A stretch of DNA of 11,256 nt from Bacteroidales bacterium. GTDB taxonomy: Bacteria; Bacteroidota; Bacteroidia; Bacteroidales; NBLH01. The stretch covers positions 1-11,256 of the forward strand of contig JALSLF010000437.1 of the NCBI GenBank assembly GCA_026988445.1, written 5' to 3'. Each line of letters starts with the position of its first letter. Within the stretch, counting starts at the first letter, position 1. Positions 1 through 6,888 of the stretch are shown one piece after another. The position numbers and the translations under genes are program-made. The notes below the pieces were generated by a model that searched no databases, was not told the origin of the DNA, and saw nothing but the letters and a program-made list of their open reading frames with translations.

Positions 1-622
1 CAAAATTAACTTGTTCTACATCGCTTTTTACCAAAGCAATATCTTCATAGAAAAACTCACTTGATTTTTCATTTAGTACTTTATCTTCTAACCAGTCGTA
101 GCTGCAAAAATAATAACTTAAATAATTTGAGCCCAAAACAAGTACTTGAACATTCCAAACCGAATAATTGTAAAACCCGTTTTTGGTAGTTACACGATGC
201 AATTGTTCATTACTGATCTTTTGAGTTGAATGAAAAACCGGATATGGGATGATAATAAATTGCTCGTCTGTTAAAGGTTCATCATGAAGTAATAAATGAT
301 TGATTGCCCTTTGCTTAATCTTAATTTTTAAGTCTTCAATTAACCATTTATTAATTTGTTCATCAGGAATGCGCATTTCAAATTGTCTTTTTTTTATTTT
401 ATATGGATATAGAAATAATCTAAAAAATAAAAGACCAATAGTTACACCGGTTAAAATAGCAATAGATTTACTTTGAAACATTAACATGGAAACTACACTT
501 ACAAATATAATGATTGAAACAGCCCAAATATATGCATTTACCGATAGAGGTTGCGGTTTCTTAGAGAAAAAGTAGTTTTCAATGTACTCTCTTTTAGTTT
601 CTGAATATGTTTTTTCTTCCAT
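1..622 (-). CDS. Partial membrane protein of unknown function, cut by window edge
   Basis: This reading frame runs leftward without a stop from an ATG at 620-622 to the window edge, giving 207 residues; the C-terminus lies outside the window. The N-terminus is a charged cytosolic-looking stretch (METTY-like start reading MEEKTYSETKREYIENYFF), followed by two closely spaced hydrophobic segments at about residues 32-50 and 55-75. A soluble, mostly polar region follows. Near the visible end there is a pattern (SEFFYEDIALVKSD, about residues 188-201) of the sort seen in PH-like or membrane-anchored beta-rich domains, but I do not recognise the family. A perfect inverted repeat lies 19 bases upstream of the start codon, so the gene is probably controlled by a DNA-binding repressor or activator. 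The start is the first ATG after the upstream intergenic region and fits a gene of normal codon use. The function is unknown. Confidence 0.75.
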   Translation of the reverse strand, partial: MEEKTYSETKREYIENYFFSKKPQPLSVNAYIWAVSIIIFVSVVSMLMFQSKSIAILTGVTIGLLFFRLFLYPYKIKKRQFEMRIPDEQINKWLIEDLKIKIKQRAINHLLLHDEPLTDEQFIIIPYPVFHSTQKISNEQLHRVTTKNGFYNYSVWNVQVLVLGSNYLSYYFCSYDWLEDKVLNEKSSEFFYEDIALVKSDVEQVNF

Positions 623-640
623 AATAAAGTGAATTTATAT

Positions 641-663
641 AAATATACGCTTAGCGTATATTT
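641..663. promoter_or_regulatory. Perfect inverted repeat, operator candidate
   Basis: The arms AAATATACGC and GCGTATATTT are perfect reverse complements of 10 bases separated by TTA. The site sits 19 bases upstream of the start codon of the left-edge membrane protein gene, and its right-hand core can be read on the minus strand as a TATATTTA near-match to the Bacteroidota -7 box. The core AATATAC-N7-GTATATT recurs upstream of the NACHT gene. No T-tract follows it, so it is more likely a protein-binding site than a terminator. Confidence 0.55.
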
Positions 664-770
664 GGGTTGTGGTATTCTCAAATTTGATTCTATGTTCCGT
701 TAAAAACCATGTAAAAGATATAAGCAAAATTACCATTGATAATCGTCAACTGTATAAATAAAACAGAAAG

Positions 771-787
771 AGCTAAGCTTAATAGCT
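771..787 (-). terminator. Weak hairpin downstream of the MurD-like gene, possible terminator
   Basis: The arms AGCTA and TAGCT are separated by seven bases. Read on the minus strand, the hairpin begins 12 bases after the stop codon of the MurD-like gene and is followed by CTTTCTGTTTTATTT, which is T-rich but not a clean run. The stem is only five pairs, so this is a weak candidate. The rest of the 623-799 gap holds no gene that I can see. Confidence 0.25.
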
Positions 788-799
788 AGTGTGATAAAC

Positions 800-1321
800 T
801 CATGAAAAATAGATATGGGCAAATAAATCAAAATCTACTTCTGTTTTTGGCAATACAATTGTCTGCCCTTCATGTGCAATTCTGTATGCCTCAGTTACAG
901 CATGTTGTATAGAGTTTGTTTTAATAATGCATGTTCTATTTGTTGGCAAAAACTTATGAATCTGTAAGCCTTGATAGTAAATAACCGTATGTATCCGGTT
1001 TTGAAGTCTTGTAAATATGTTTTGTAAATCACTATCGGACACATTGTCAAATAAAACAAGAATTATATTTTTACCGCAATCAGCATCAATGTAGCGAAGT
1101 TGGCTATTATCTTCATCAATATATGCAAAATTTTCATGCAATGTTTCGTTAAGTTTTGTATAAAATTTTGCAGTTTGCAAGCGTTTATTTTTTTGCTTAA
1201 GCATGTTTGGCTTACGGTTTAGTGTTTTAGCTGTATGAGTGGCTGAATCATTATCTAACTCATCCGTATATCTTGTACAATCAATATGTGCGAAAGCACA
1301 TGCCATAGGTGTTGTTTCCAT
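800..1321 (-). CDS. Small protein resembling a stand-alone MurD C-terminal domain
   Basis: The 173-residue protein has an unrecognised polar N-terminal half (about 1-80, lysine-rich at 40-55). Its C-terminal half (about 83-168) reads like the last domain of Mur ligases of the MurD type. It has a hydrophobic beta strand after a GK pair (KNIILVLFDN), a helix and a second strand (RIHTVIYYQG), then a helix AVTEAYRIAHEGQTIVLP ending in DFDLF. In MurD the equivalent stretch is an AV..AY.LA..GD..LLSPACASFD.F pattern. The Mur ATP-binding P-loop and central domain are absent, and the serine/cysteine-rich SPACAS portion is replaced by PKTEVD, so ligase activity is not expected. It starts 31 bases after the stop of the small XRE regulator on the same strand, so the two are probably cotranscribed. 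A second ATG lies at residue 6. The resemblance was judged by eye; a role in binding a nucleotide or cell-wall metabolite is speculation. Confidence 0.7.
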   Translation of the reverse strand: METTPMACAFAHIDCTRYTDELDNDSATHTAKTLNRKPNMLKQKNKRLQTAKFYTKLNETLHENFAYIDEDNSQLRYIDADCGKNIILVLFDNVSDSDLQNIFTRLQNRIHTVIYYQGLQIHKFLPTNRTCIIKTNSIQHAVTEAYRIAHEGQTIVLPKTEVDFDLFAHIYFS

Positions 1322-1352
1322 AATAATAAAGGTTTAGCATTAGAAAAATAGT

Positions 1353-1565
1353 TTAGTTTTTAAATTTATTGGCACTTTTAACATCAAAAATATCTTCTAT
1401 TTTTACTCCAAAGAAATTAGATATCTTAGCAGCAAGGCTAAGTTTCGGATCGGTTTTTCCGTTCTCAATCAGATGAATGCTTTGTCGGGTTGCATTTACA
1501 GCGTTAGCAAGTGTTTCCTGACTAATTCTTTTTTTTGCGCGTTCTACTCTAATCGTATTTTCCAT
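1353..1565 (-). CDS. Small XRE-family helix-turn-helix transcriptional regulator
   Basis: The 70-residue protein is almost entirely a Cro/CI-type helix-turn-helix domain. After a short basic start (RVERAKKRIS), the scaffold and recognition helices lie at about residues 15-35 (SQETLANAVNATRQSIHLIENGKTDP), followed by the fourth and fifth helices (SLAAKISNFFGVKIEDIF). The length and the IENGK...P..SLA.KI...F.V.IEDIF pattern are typical of the short YozG-like regulators that act as DNA-binding dimers and often control the gene next to them. The MurD-like gene follows at 31 bases on the same strand, so it may share this regulator's transcript. It is divergent from the larger XRE protein across a 284-base AT-rich gap, an arrangement common in autoregulated switches. 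The target is not known; the inverted repeats described in this window are candidate sites. Confidence 0.85.
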   Translation of the reverse strand: MENTIRVERAKKRISQETLANAVNATRQSIHLIENGKTDPKLSLAAKISNFFGVKIEDIFDVKSANKFKN

Positions 1566-1849
1566 TGTATTTTTAATTTTTGTTAATAATTAGTTAATAA
1601 AAAGAATTGAATAATTGAGCGCATAGTATATTTTTTATTTAATTTTGGTATATTATGTAAAACAGAATATTCCGTTTATACATTAAGAGTATGAATATAT
1701 TGTATATTTATTTCAGTTTTATAATGTAAAAGTATAATATATTTTTATTATTTCAAAATATTATGTATAAAAAATAACTAAAATACGTAATTTTTTTAAT
1801 TAAAGTTTACAATTTTCTATTACTAAACGAAAAATTGTTTTAGATACCG
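1566..1849. promoter_or_regulatory. Divergent AT-rich intergenic region between two XRE regulators
   Basis: This stretch must hold the promoters of both divergent regulators. It is extremely AT-rich and has no gene. I see no convincing TTTG-N19-TAnnTTTG promoter in either direction. It contains a small dyad, AATATA-N3-TATATT at 1694-1708, and two copies of the TTTACATAA/TTTACATTAT motif in reverse orientation (TTATGTAAA at 1653-1661 and ATAATGTAAA at 1721-1730), which is also found upstream of the NACHT gene. Confidence 0.5.
1809..1838. promoter_or_regulatory. Inverted repeat just upstream of the GTG-started XRE gene
   Basis: ACAATTTT at 1809-1816 and AAAATTGT at 1831-1838 are perfect reverse complements with centres 22 bases apart, about two helical turns. 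The right arm ends 11 bases before the start codon. This is a plausible autoregulatory operator for the XRE protein, though the high AT content makes chance arms more likely. Confidence 0.35.
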
Positions 1850-2329
1850 GTGAATAAATTGGATATACATATAAGACTTAAGGAAGCTCGGAAATATTTG
1901 GATCTTAATCAGTTAAAAATTGCTCAAGATTTAAATATCAAGCAAAAAACCGTGAGCGAGATAGAAAATGGTAAAATTATGAATATACCTAATAAGTATA
2001 TTTATTATTTTTACGAAAAAGGAATATCGCTTGTCTGGATATATACCGGTGAAGGAGAAATGTTAAGAGGTGATAAGTCCGCTGACAGCACGAAAGATAC
2101 TGATGCTTTTTTTGAAAATAAAGAAAAAACTAATTCACAGCAATTTCAATCATCAATAAAAAAGAAAACAGAACCAAAAGTTAATAGTATCTCACCCGAT
2201 AACTTAGATTTATTGCTGAATGCAAAGGATCAGAATATTCATAGCCTTATGCAATATATTCATTCACAAGAAAAGATGATTCAATTTTTACAGGAAATTA
2301 TACGTAAAGAATTAAAGTTAAATCCATAA
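1850..2329 (+). CDS. XRE-family regulator with CI-repressor-like N-terminus and C-terminal coiled coil
   Basis: The 159-residue protein begins with a helix-turn-helix domain at about residues 6-50 (RLKEARKYLDLNQLKIAQD, then IKQKTVSEIENGK). It continues with IPNKYIYYFYEKGISLVWIYTGEGEML (about 46-72), a pattern found in phage CI-like repressors of Bacteroidota, where the final W..TGEGEM tract closes the DNA-binding domain. A low-complexity polar linker (about 74-113) leads to a short predicted coiled coil (about 118-155), probably for oligomerisation. There is no LexA/CI-type peptidase domain, so induction by self-cleavage is not expected. The start is GTG: an in-frame TAG lies three codons upstream at 1841-1843 and the next in-frame ATG is deep inside the DNA-binding domain. 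It converges on the NACHT gene and is divergent from the small regulator. It may control its own promoter and neighbouring accessory genes; this is inference. Confidence 0.85.
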   Translation: MNKLDIHIRLKEARKYLDLNQLKIAQDLNIKQKTVSEIENGKIMNIPNKYIYYFYEKGISLVWIYTGEGEMLRGDKSADSTKDTDAFFENKEKTNSQQFQSSIKKKTEPKVNSISPDNLDLLLNAKDQNIHSLMQYIHSQEKMIQFLQEIIRKELKLNP

Positions 2330-2509
2330 CGGTTTCCGGTTTAAAATACAGAATATATAGTTTGTTTATTAATGAGTGGTCATTGCTTAATATTTAGTTA
2401 GCTACAACAACAAAAGCAGCCCGAATATTTGCGATATGCAAAATCCGGACTGCTTAATAACAACTATGCGCGTTTTATGTAGTTTTAAATATTATAATGT
2501 ATCAATTAT
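2330..2509. other. Convergent gap between the XRE gene and the NACHT gene
   Basis: This gap separates the convergent stop codons of the XRE regulator and the NACHT gene. It holds a strong imperfect hairpin at 2414-2455 and a small dyad, AATGA-GTGG-TCATT at 2371-2384, without a clear T-run. No gene is visible in it. Confidence 0.5.
2414..2455 (-). terminator. Imperfect long hairpin, terminator of the NACHT gene
   Basis: The outer stem AAGCAG/CTGCTT continues, after a mismatch, through CCG/CGG and on to TTTGC/GCAAA around the loop GATAT, giving a stem of about 18 positions with a few mismatches. Read on the minus strand, the hairpin is followed by TTGTTGTTG after a CTGCTTTT edge, so a T-rich tail lies downstream of the NACHT gene. 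Read on the plus strand, the tail is TTAATAACAAC, so it is less convincing for the XRE gene. Confidence 0.55.
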
Positions 2510-5500
2510 CTAATCATCAATCATAGATTTTTCATTAGCACTTGAAAGTTCCCGAAGGTATCTTTTGAATAAATCTTCGAGATGCGATGTTTCAAACCGG
2601 AACCAAGTGCTTATTTCATCTTTAGAAAATAAATTATGTTTAATACCGTATTCCAACAAACCTTTGAGTGTTCCAAAAATTTGTGCAACGGTAGAGAATC
2701 CGCTTTCAGGAATAAAACTTTTTTGATAGCCCATAAAACCGGAATCGTAGAATTTTCTTGCTAATTGAGGCGGAAAAAAAATCTCGGGGCTAAGAATACA
2801 AAATCCTATATCAAATATACCTTTTATATATTGAATATTGGATATTTGTGCATTAGTAAGTTCGCAAAACGACATATCTACATCTTCAAAAGCTACATGC
2901 CTGAATTTACAACCACCAAGTCGCGAAGCAGATAAGTTTAAAAGTTTAAGTTTTGAATAAGAAAAATCCAATCCGGTTAAATTTGCATGTGATAAATTAT
3001 ACTCATCTTGGTTATTATCCATATTAATACCTTTAAACAGTTGCTTAGCCCAGTAGGGAGAAGAATCTGTGATGGAGTAATAATTCCAATTACGTATCAT
3101 TTCAAAGAAATAATCAAAATCGGGAATTGTTGAATTGAAATATTGCTTTTCGCGTTCATTGTTGTATAAAATATTACCTACCAATAAGGCTAACCATTTA
3201 TCAATATCCGGCGGTATTCTTCTTAATTTTGCTTTTTGTATGCTGAACACCTCTTTATCAAAGAGTGCTGTATTACTTTTTCCTTTAATTAGGAGATGAT
3301 TTGTATCAGATGTTAAAACTTCTCTTGCAAAATCAATAATTTTATTCACTTTTCCCGGTGTAAAAAACCAGTTTTCCAAACTCTCAGTCGGATAATCAGG
3401 AGTATTTACCGGAATATCGTATTTTTTAAACCATTCATAGTATATATCATGGCAAAATAAATTATTAAAACGTTTTGTTGCCAATGATGCCATTAAAGGG
3501 AATAACAATTTGCGTTTTTGAATTACTTTTTCTGAATTTGATTGAATAGCTGATGAACGTAACAGACGCAGCATATCAACAAAAAACTGAATAGTTTGTC
3601 CGGTAGGTTCACCCAGCATTAGTTTTACTCTGGCTTTTTCAATGTCATAATCTTCATCCAGAGCAAATTTGATAAATACTTTCAAGTAATATTCGGCAAG
3701 TAAAATCTCGGCAAACGATTGATGCTGAAAGTGTAAAATATTATCATTTTCTCCAAAATAAGAATGAGATAAAAATTCAATTTCTAATACACCTTGATTT
3801 TTATACCTTTCCAGTATCTCTTCATCGTTTTCCTCTGTATTTTCTCCTTCCAAAACACGACAAATATCTGCTTTCTTTAATTTCCACTGATTTCCTTTAT
3901 GCCATTCGTACATAGAAAGTGCAGAAATAGAATGAAGTATGTTGCGAAATTCAAATTCTTGTTTTAAATCCAACTGAAATTGGTCGCCAATATATTTGGC
4001 TTCGCGGGTTAATAAATTGATGAATGAGAGATAAACACCGATTTTTCCGACTAATGAAAAATCAATATTATTAACCAACAGTTTAAATATCATGTAAGCG
4101 AATATTGGTCGGCGCAGTTCACTACGTGAAAGTGTTCCGTTGAGTAATAATTCATCGTAAATATCCAAATACTTTAAATCGATTATACTTTGCTGGATTT
4201 TTTGGGTTAAACCGGCAGTTTCCAGTTCTTTAAATTCAGGATAGTTCATTAATGTATCAATCATCCAATTATTAAACTGGCGTTTGGTAAATCCATAAAG
4301 CGATATAAAATATTCAACATCACGATTATAACCATTTTTTATAATGTGCGGATGATGATTTTTTAATTGTTGATACAGTCCTCCGTCAAAAGGACGCGAT
4401 GTTATGATAATCCGGTTTGAACGATATTTTGTTTTATCCAAATTTTGTATTGATTTGATGGATGTAATTACATTATCAATGGTTGATTTAGATAAATCAC
4501 CGCTTTCGTCAAGCGAATCGATTAAGAATACATACTTTTTATTCCTGAAATAGGTATCATCAATTTGGATACCGAAGTCGGTTTCTAAATAATCGGCTAT
4601 AACCCCAAGTTTATAATCGTTTGAATAGTTTTTATAGTTACGTAAATTAAAATAAACCGGAAATAAGCCTTCGCCCGTTTGCAAATATTCTTTTGCTAAT
4701 TGCGAAGCATAATGGCGTAAGAACACCGATTTTCCTTTTCCAAAATCGCCAAGAATAAACAAAATTTTATTCAAATTATTCATGGGCTCATAGTTAAAAT
4801 AATCTTCAATGAGCCGTTCAACGGGTTGTAAATTTTCTTCTTCCTCCTCAGTTCTTTGAGCGCCAAAATCTATATCGTCCATATCGAGAAAATCTTCTAC
4901 CGGCTTCCATTTTGCAAATGTTTTTTCGTATTTTAAATTTTCCGATTCATTAAAACCAATTTTATCTAAACTTTTCATTTTCCACAAGAAATCGGTTTCA
5001 ATTTCATTCAAACGCAATTCAGCAATTTGCTCTAAATGATCATTATAGCTTGCTCCAAAGGTTTTAATAACTTGTGTTCCAATATTTTCGTTAAAATGTT
5101 TTATGAAATCATTAATTGCTTGATCGCTTATGCCTACCTCTTTAAATAGTTTTATATAGGTATTTTTTACGTATAATACTGCTGGATGATACTTAGGTTG
5201 AAAAACAATAATTATTTTTGCTTTATCAAATTCAATCTCTTCTTCCAATCCTTCCAGAATATTTTCTAAAGCGTCCAATGCATTTTCCATTAAAACATTT
5301 TCACGGTATTTATTCGAAAGATGTTTCATTGATGCCTCAGCTTGCTCAAAAGCTGCCAATAAATAGGTAGGACTACCGTAATCATCGAGTTTCCGTTTAG
5401 CCAATCTTGCAAAATATTCTTCAATTATACTATGACCGAATAATTTTACTACTAAACCAACAGTTCCAGTAGCGCTCAGAATTGCTTTTGGCCCGGTACT

Positions 5501-5587
5501 GTGTAGGTTGTTTTTTAAATACTTAGTTACTTCCTTTAATAAATCAGGAATGGCTTTGGTTAGTTTTTTAATAGTTTCTTTTTGCAT
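2510..5587 (-). CDS. NACHT/STAND NTPase with pentapeptide repeats, probable anti-phage defence protein
   Basis: The 1025-residue protein is an NLR-like signal-transduction ATPase. The Walker A loop is GDFGKGKS at 280-287, the Walker B strand is VFLIDSLDE at 353-361, and a sensor strand RIIITSRP is at 392-399. An LRRPIFAYMIFKLL segment (491-504) and FQHQSFAEILLAEYYL (620-635) match the helical and winged-helix parts that follow NACHT modules. A short run of pentapeptide-like A(N/D)LxxxxF units occupies about 864-915, followed by an unrecognised C-terminal region. The N-terminal 250 residues match no effector that I recognise; they contain a hydrophobic GPKAILSATGTVGLVVKLF stretch (32-50) and an acidic linker (EEEEEN, 247-252). 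In bacterial NACHT proteins the C-terminal part senses infection and the N-terminus kills the cell or degrades nucleic acid. The gene stands alone on its strand, with its own Bacteroidota promoter and a downstream hairpin. Defence is inferred from family and context. Confidence 0.9.
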   Translation of the reverse strand: MQKETIKKLTKAIPDLLKEVTKYLKNNLHSTGPKAILSATGTVGLVVKLFGHSIIEEYFARLAKRKLDDYGSPTYLLAAFEQAEASMKHLSNKYRENVLMENALDALENILEGLEEEIEFDKAKIIIVFQPKYHPAVLYVKNTYIKLFKEVGISDQAINDFIKHFNENIGTQVIKTFGASYNDHLEQIAELRLNEIETDFLWKMKSLDKIGFNESENLKYEKTFAKWKPVEDFLDMDDIDFGAQRTEEEEENLQPVERLIEDYFNYEPMNNLNKILFILGDFGKGKSVFLRHYASQLAKEYLQTGEGLFPVYFNLRNYKNYSNDYKLGVIADYLETDFGIQIDDTYFRNKKYVFLIDSLDESGDLSKSTIDNVITSIKSIQNLDKTKYRSNRIIITSRPFDGGLYQQLKNHHPHIIKNGYNRDVEYFISLYGFTKRQFNNWMIDTLMNYPEFKELETAGLTQKIQQSIIDLKYLDIYDELLLNGTLSRSELRRPIFAYMIFKLLVNNIDFSLVGKIGVYLSFINLLTREAKYIGDQFQLDLKQEFEFRNILHSISALSMYEWHKGNQWKLKKADICRVLEGENTEENDEEILERYKNQGVLEIEFLSHSYFGENDNILHFQHQSFAEILLAEYYLKVFIKFALDEDYDIEKARVKLMLGEPTGQTIQFFVDMLRLLRSSAIQSNSEKVIQKRKLLFPLMASLATKRFNNLFCHDIYYEWFKKYDIPVNTPDYPTESLENWFFTPGKVNKIIDFAREVLTSDTNHLLIKGKSNTALFDKEVFSIQKAKLRRIPPDIDKWLALLVGNILYNNEREKQYFNSTIPDFDYFFEMIRNWNYYSITDSSPYWAKQLFKGINMDNNQDEYNLSHANLTGLDFSYSKLKLLNLSASRLGGCKFRHVAFEDVDMSFCELTNAQISNIQYIKGIFDIGFCILSPEIFFPPQLARKFYDSGFMGYQKSFIPESGFSTVAQIFGTLKGLLEYGIKHNLFSKDEISTWFRFETSHLEDLFKRYLRELSSANEKSMIDD

Positions 5588-5628
5588 AGTTGTATGATTT
5601 AGTTTACATAAAGTAAAGTATTTCGGTA

Positions 5629-5659
5629 CAAATATATGTAATCTTTACATTATGTCAAA
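5629..5659 (-). promoter_or_regulatory. Bacteroidota-type promoter of the NACHT gene
   Basis: On the minus strand, TTTG (5659-5656) is followed by exactly 19 bases and then TATATTTG (5636-5629), a full match to the Bacteroidota consensus TTTG-N19-TAnnTTTG. The predicted start of transcription is about 35 bases before the ATG of the NACHT gene. TTTACATAA-type motifs overlap and flank this promoter. Confidence 0.7.
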
Positions 5660-5683
5660 ATAATTTATAATATTTTTACATAA

Positions 5684-5704
5684 AATATACAATAAACGTA
5701 TATG
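5684..5704. promoter_or_regulatory. Operator-like dyad upstream of the NACHT gene, copy 1
   Basis: The arms ATATAC (5685-5690) and GTATAT (5698-5703) are separated by seven bases. The geometry is the same as the dyad at 642-662 and the copy at 5739-5759. It lies 25 bases upstream of the -33 TTTG of the NACHT promoter, a position more typical of an activator or of a secondary operator than of a site blocking the polymerase. Confidence 0.45.
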
Positions 5705-5738
5705 AATAATTGTAGTTGGTTGTGTTTTAGTGAATTAG

Positions 5739-5759
5739 AATATACTGTAAGTGTATATT
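5739..5759. promoter_or_regulatory. Operator-like dyad at the end of mscS, copy 2
   Basis: AATATAC (5739-5745) and GTATATT (5753-5759) are perfect seven-base arms with a seven-base spacer, the same core as the dyad at 642-662. It touches the last base of the mscS stop codon, and its centre is 55 bases from that of copy 1. There is no T-run, so it is a poor terminator. Confidence 0.45.
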
Positions 5760-6814
5760 TATTTATTTTGAATAATGTGGACGTCCCTTTGAGGGAATGG
5801 AATTGTTATACCGTGCTCTCTGAATTTTTTATCTATGGCAAATCTTAAATCGCTTAATATAATTTTATGTTCAAAAGTTTTTTTTGTCCAAAATCCCAGT
5901 TCAAAGTTTAAAGAGGAATCACCAAAATCACTAAATAATACAATAGGAGAGGGGTTCTTCAATATTAAAGAGTGAGCACCTGCTACTTCTATAAGAATTT
6001 TTTTAACAAGAGCTACATCACTACCGTAGGCAACGCCTACTTTTAAAAAGAACCGGGTTTTATGATCGTTTGAACTCCAATTAATTACTGTAGCACTTAC
6101 TAATTTAGAATTAGGTACAATCATTTCAATATTATCATAAGTTACTATTCGCGAAGTTCTTATTCCAATATCTTGAACTCTCCCAACAATACCGTCAATC
6201 TCTACTACATCATTTATTTTCAAGCTTCGTTCAAACAATAGAAAAAAACCGGAAATTGAATCATTAAATATTTGTTGCATCCCAATACCTACTCCTACCA
6301 ATAAAGCAGCCGAACCGGCAAGTACTATGGTAAGTTGTACACCTATTAATTCTAAAACAATGAATACTGCTAAAATCCAAATTACATAATTTACTAATTT
6401 GTATATGTTAAAATTGCCGTAATCTATATTTTTTTCATGCTTTATTCTATTCAAAAATATTGATCGCATTGCCATGGTTATGGCTCTTGTTACTATTAAA
6501 ATAATAATTATCAGTAATATTATATAAGGTGTAAGTTGATATTTTTTTGAAGGTATGAGATTACTTGATAGAAATTCATTTATTTTGATATTATAGTTTT
6601 CTAAATTAATGGTGATAAGTAAAAGAAGTAGCAAAAATGTTATTAACCTTTGCGTAAATAAGAAAAATAGTTTCCAATTAGGTGCTTTTTGGTTTAAATT
6701 TTTAATTATTTTTTTTGAATAATAAAGATAAACTACAAAAAACAGGAGCGAAACGAATACATAAACTGTGTTTTTAGTAAATATATTCGGTAAGATGGTA
6801 AAAATAAGACTCAT
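5759..6814 (-). CDS. MscS-family small-conductance mechanosensitive channel
   Basis: The 351-residue membrane protein would open under membrane tension to release solutes during hypo-osmotic shock. Hydrophobic helices lie at about 14-32, 52-70, 95-112 and 138-157. The pore helix with its alanine/glycine pattern (LAGSAALLVGVGIGMQQ, 165-181) and the SGFFLLFER turn follow at 188-196. The beta domain carries the family signature (DVVEIDGIVGRVQDIGIRTSRI, 202-223; VPNSKL, 233-238), and the C-terminus ends in the typical GITIPFPQRDVHI (335-347). Compared with E. coli MscS it has one or two extra N-terminal helices, which is common among MscS-like proteins. It is the last gene of the folP-to-mscS run, 74 bases after cdaA, so readthrough from cdaA is possible. 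The start ATG is preceded by an A/T-rich stretch and no Shine-Dalgarno sequence. Confidence 0.93.
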   Translation of the reverse strand: MSLIFTILPNIFTKNTVYVFVSLLFFVVYLYYSKKIIKNLNQKAPNWKLFFLFTQRLITFLLLLLLITINLENYNIKINEFLSSNLIPSKKYQLTPYIILLIIIILIVTRAITMAMRSIFLNRIKHEKNIDYGNFNIYKLVNYVIWILAVFIVLELIGVQLTIVLAGSAALLVGVGIGMQQIFNDSISGFFLLFERSLKINDVVEIDGIVGRVQDIGIRTSRIVTYDNIEMIVPNSKLVSATVINWSSNDHKTRFFLKVGVAYGSDVALVKKILIEVAGAHSLILKNPSPIVLFSDFGDSSLNFELGFWTKKTFEHKIILSDLRFAIDKKFREHGITIPFPQRDVHIIQNK

Positions 6815-6888
6815 TTTTTTAATATACTAATCATTTAAACAAATGTTGGCAAACTTCCTCAACTTAAAGTATTTGAGCTGTCCACTAA

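Noticed and set aside
1566..1849. CRISPR leader, origin or toxin-antitoxin RNA in the AT-rich divergent gap
   Set aside because: There are no regularly spaced repeats and no GC-rich hairpins. The low complexity is explained by promoters and operators of two divergent regulators.
2371..2384. AATGA-GTGG-TCATT dyad as a terminator for the plus-strand XRE gene
   Set aside because: The stem is five pairs of mostly A/T and is not followed by a T-run, so it is not convincing as a terminator.
5739..5759. Dyad at the end of mscS as an intrinsic terminator
   Set aside because: The arms are A/T-rich with seven pairs and no T-run follows on the minus strand. The same core and spacing recur at promoters, which favours a protein-binding site.
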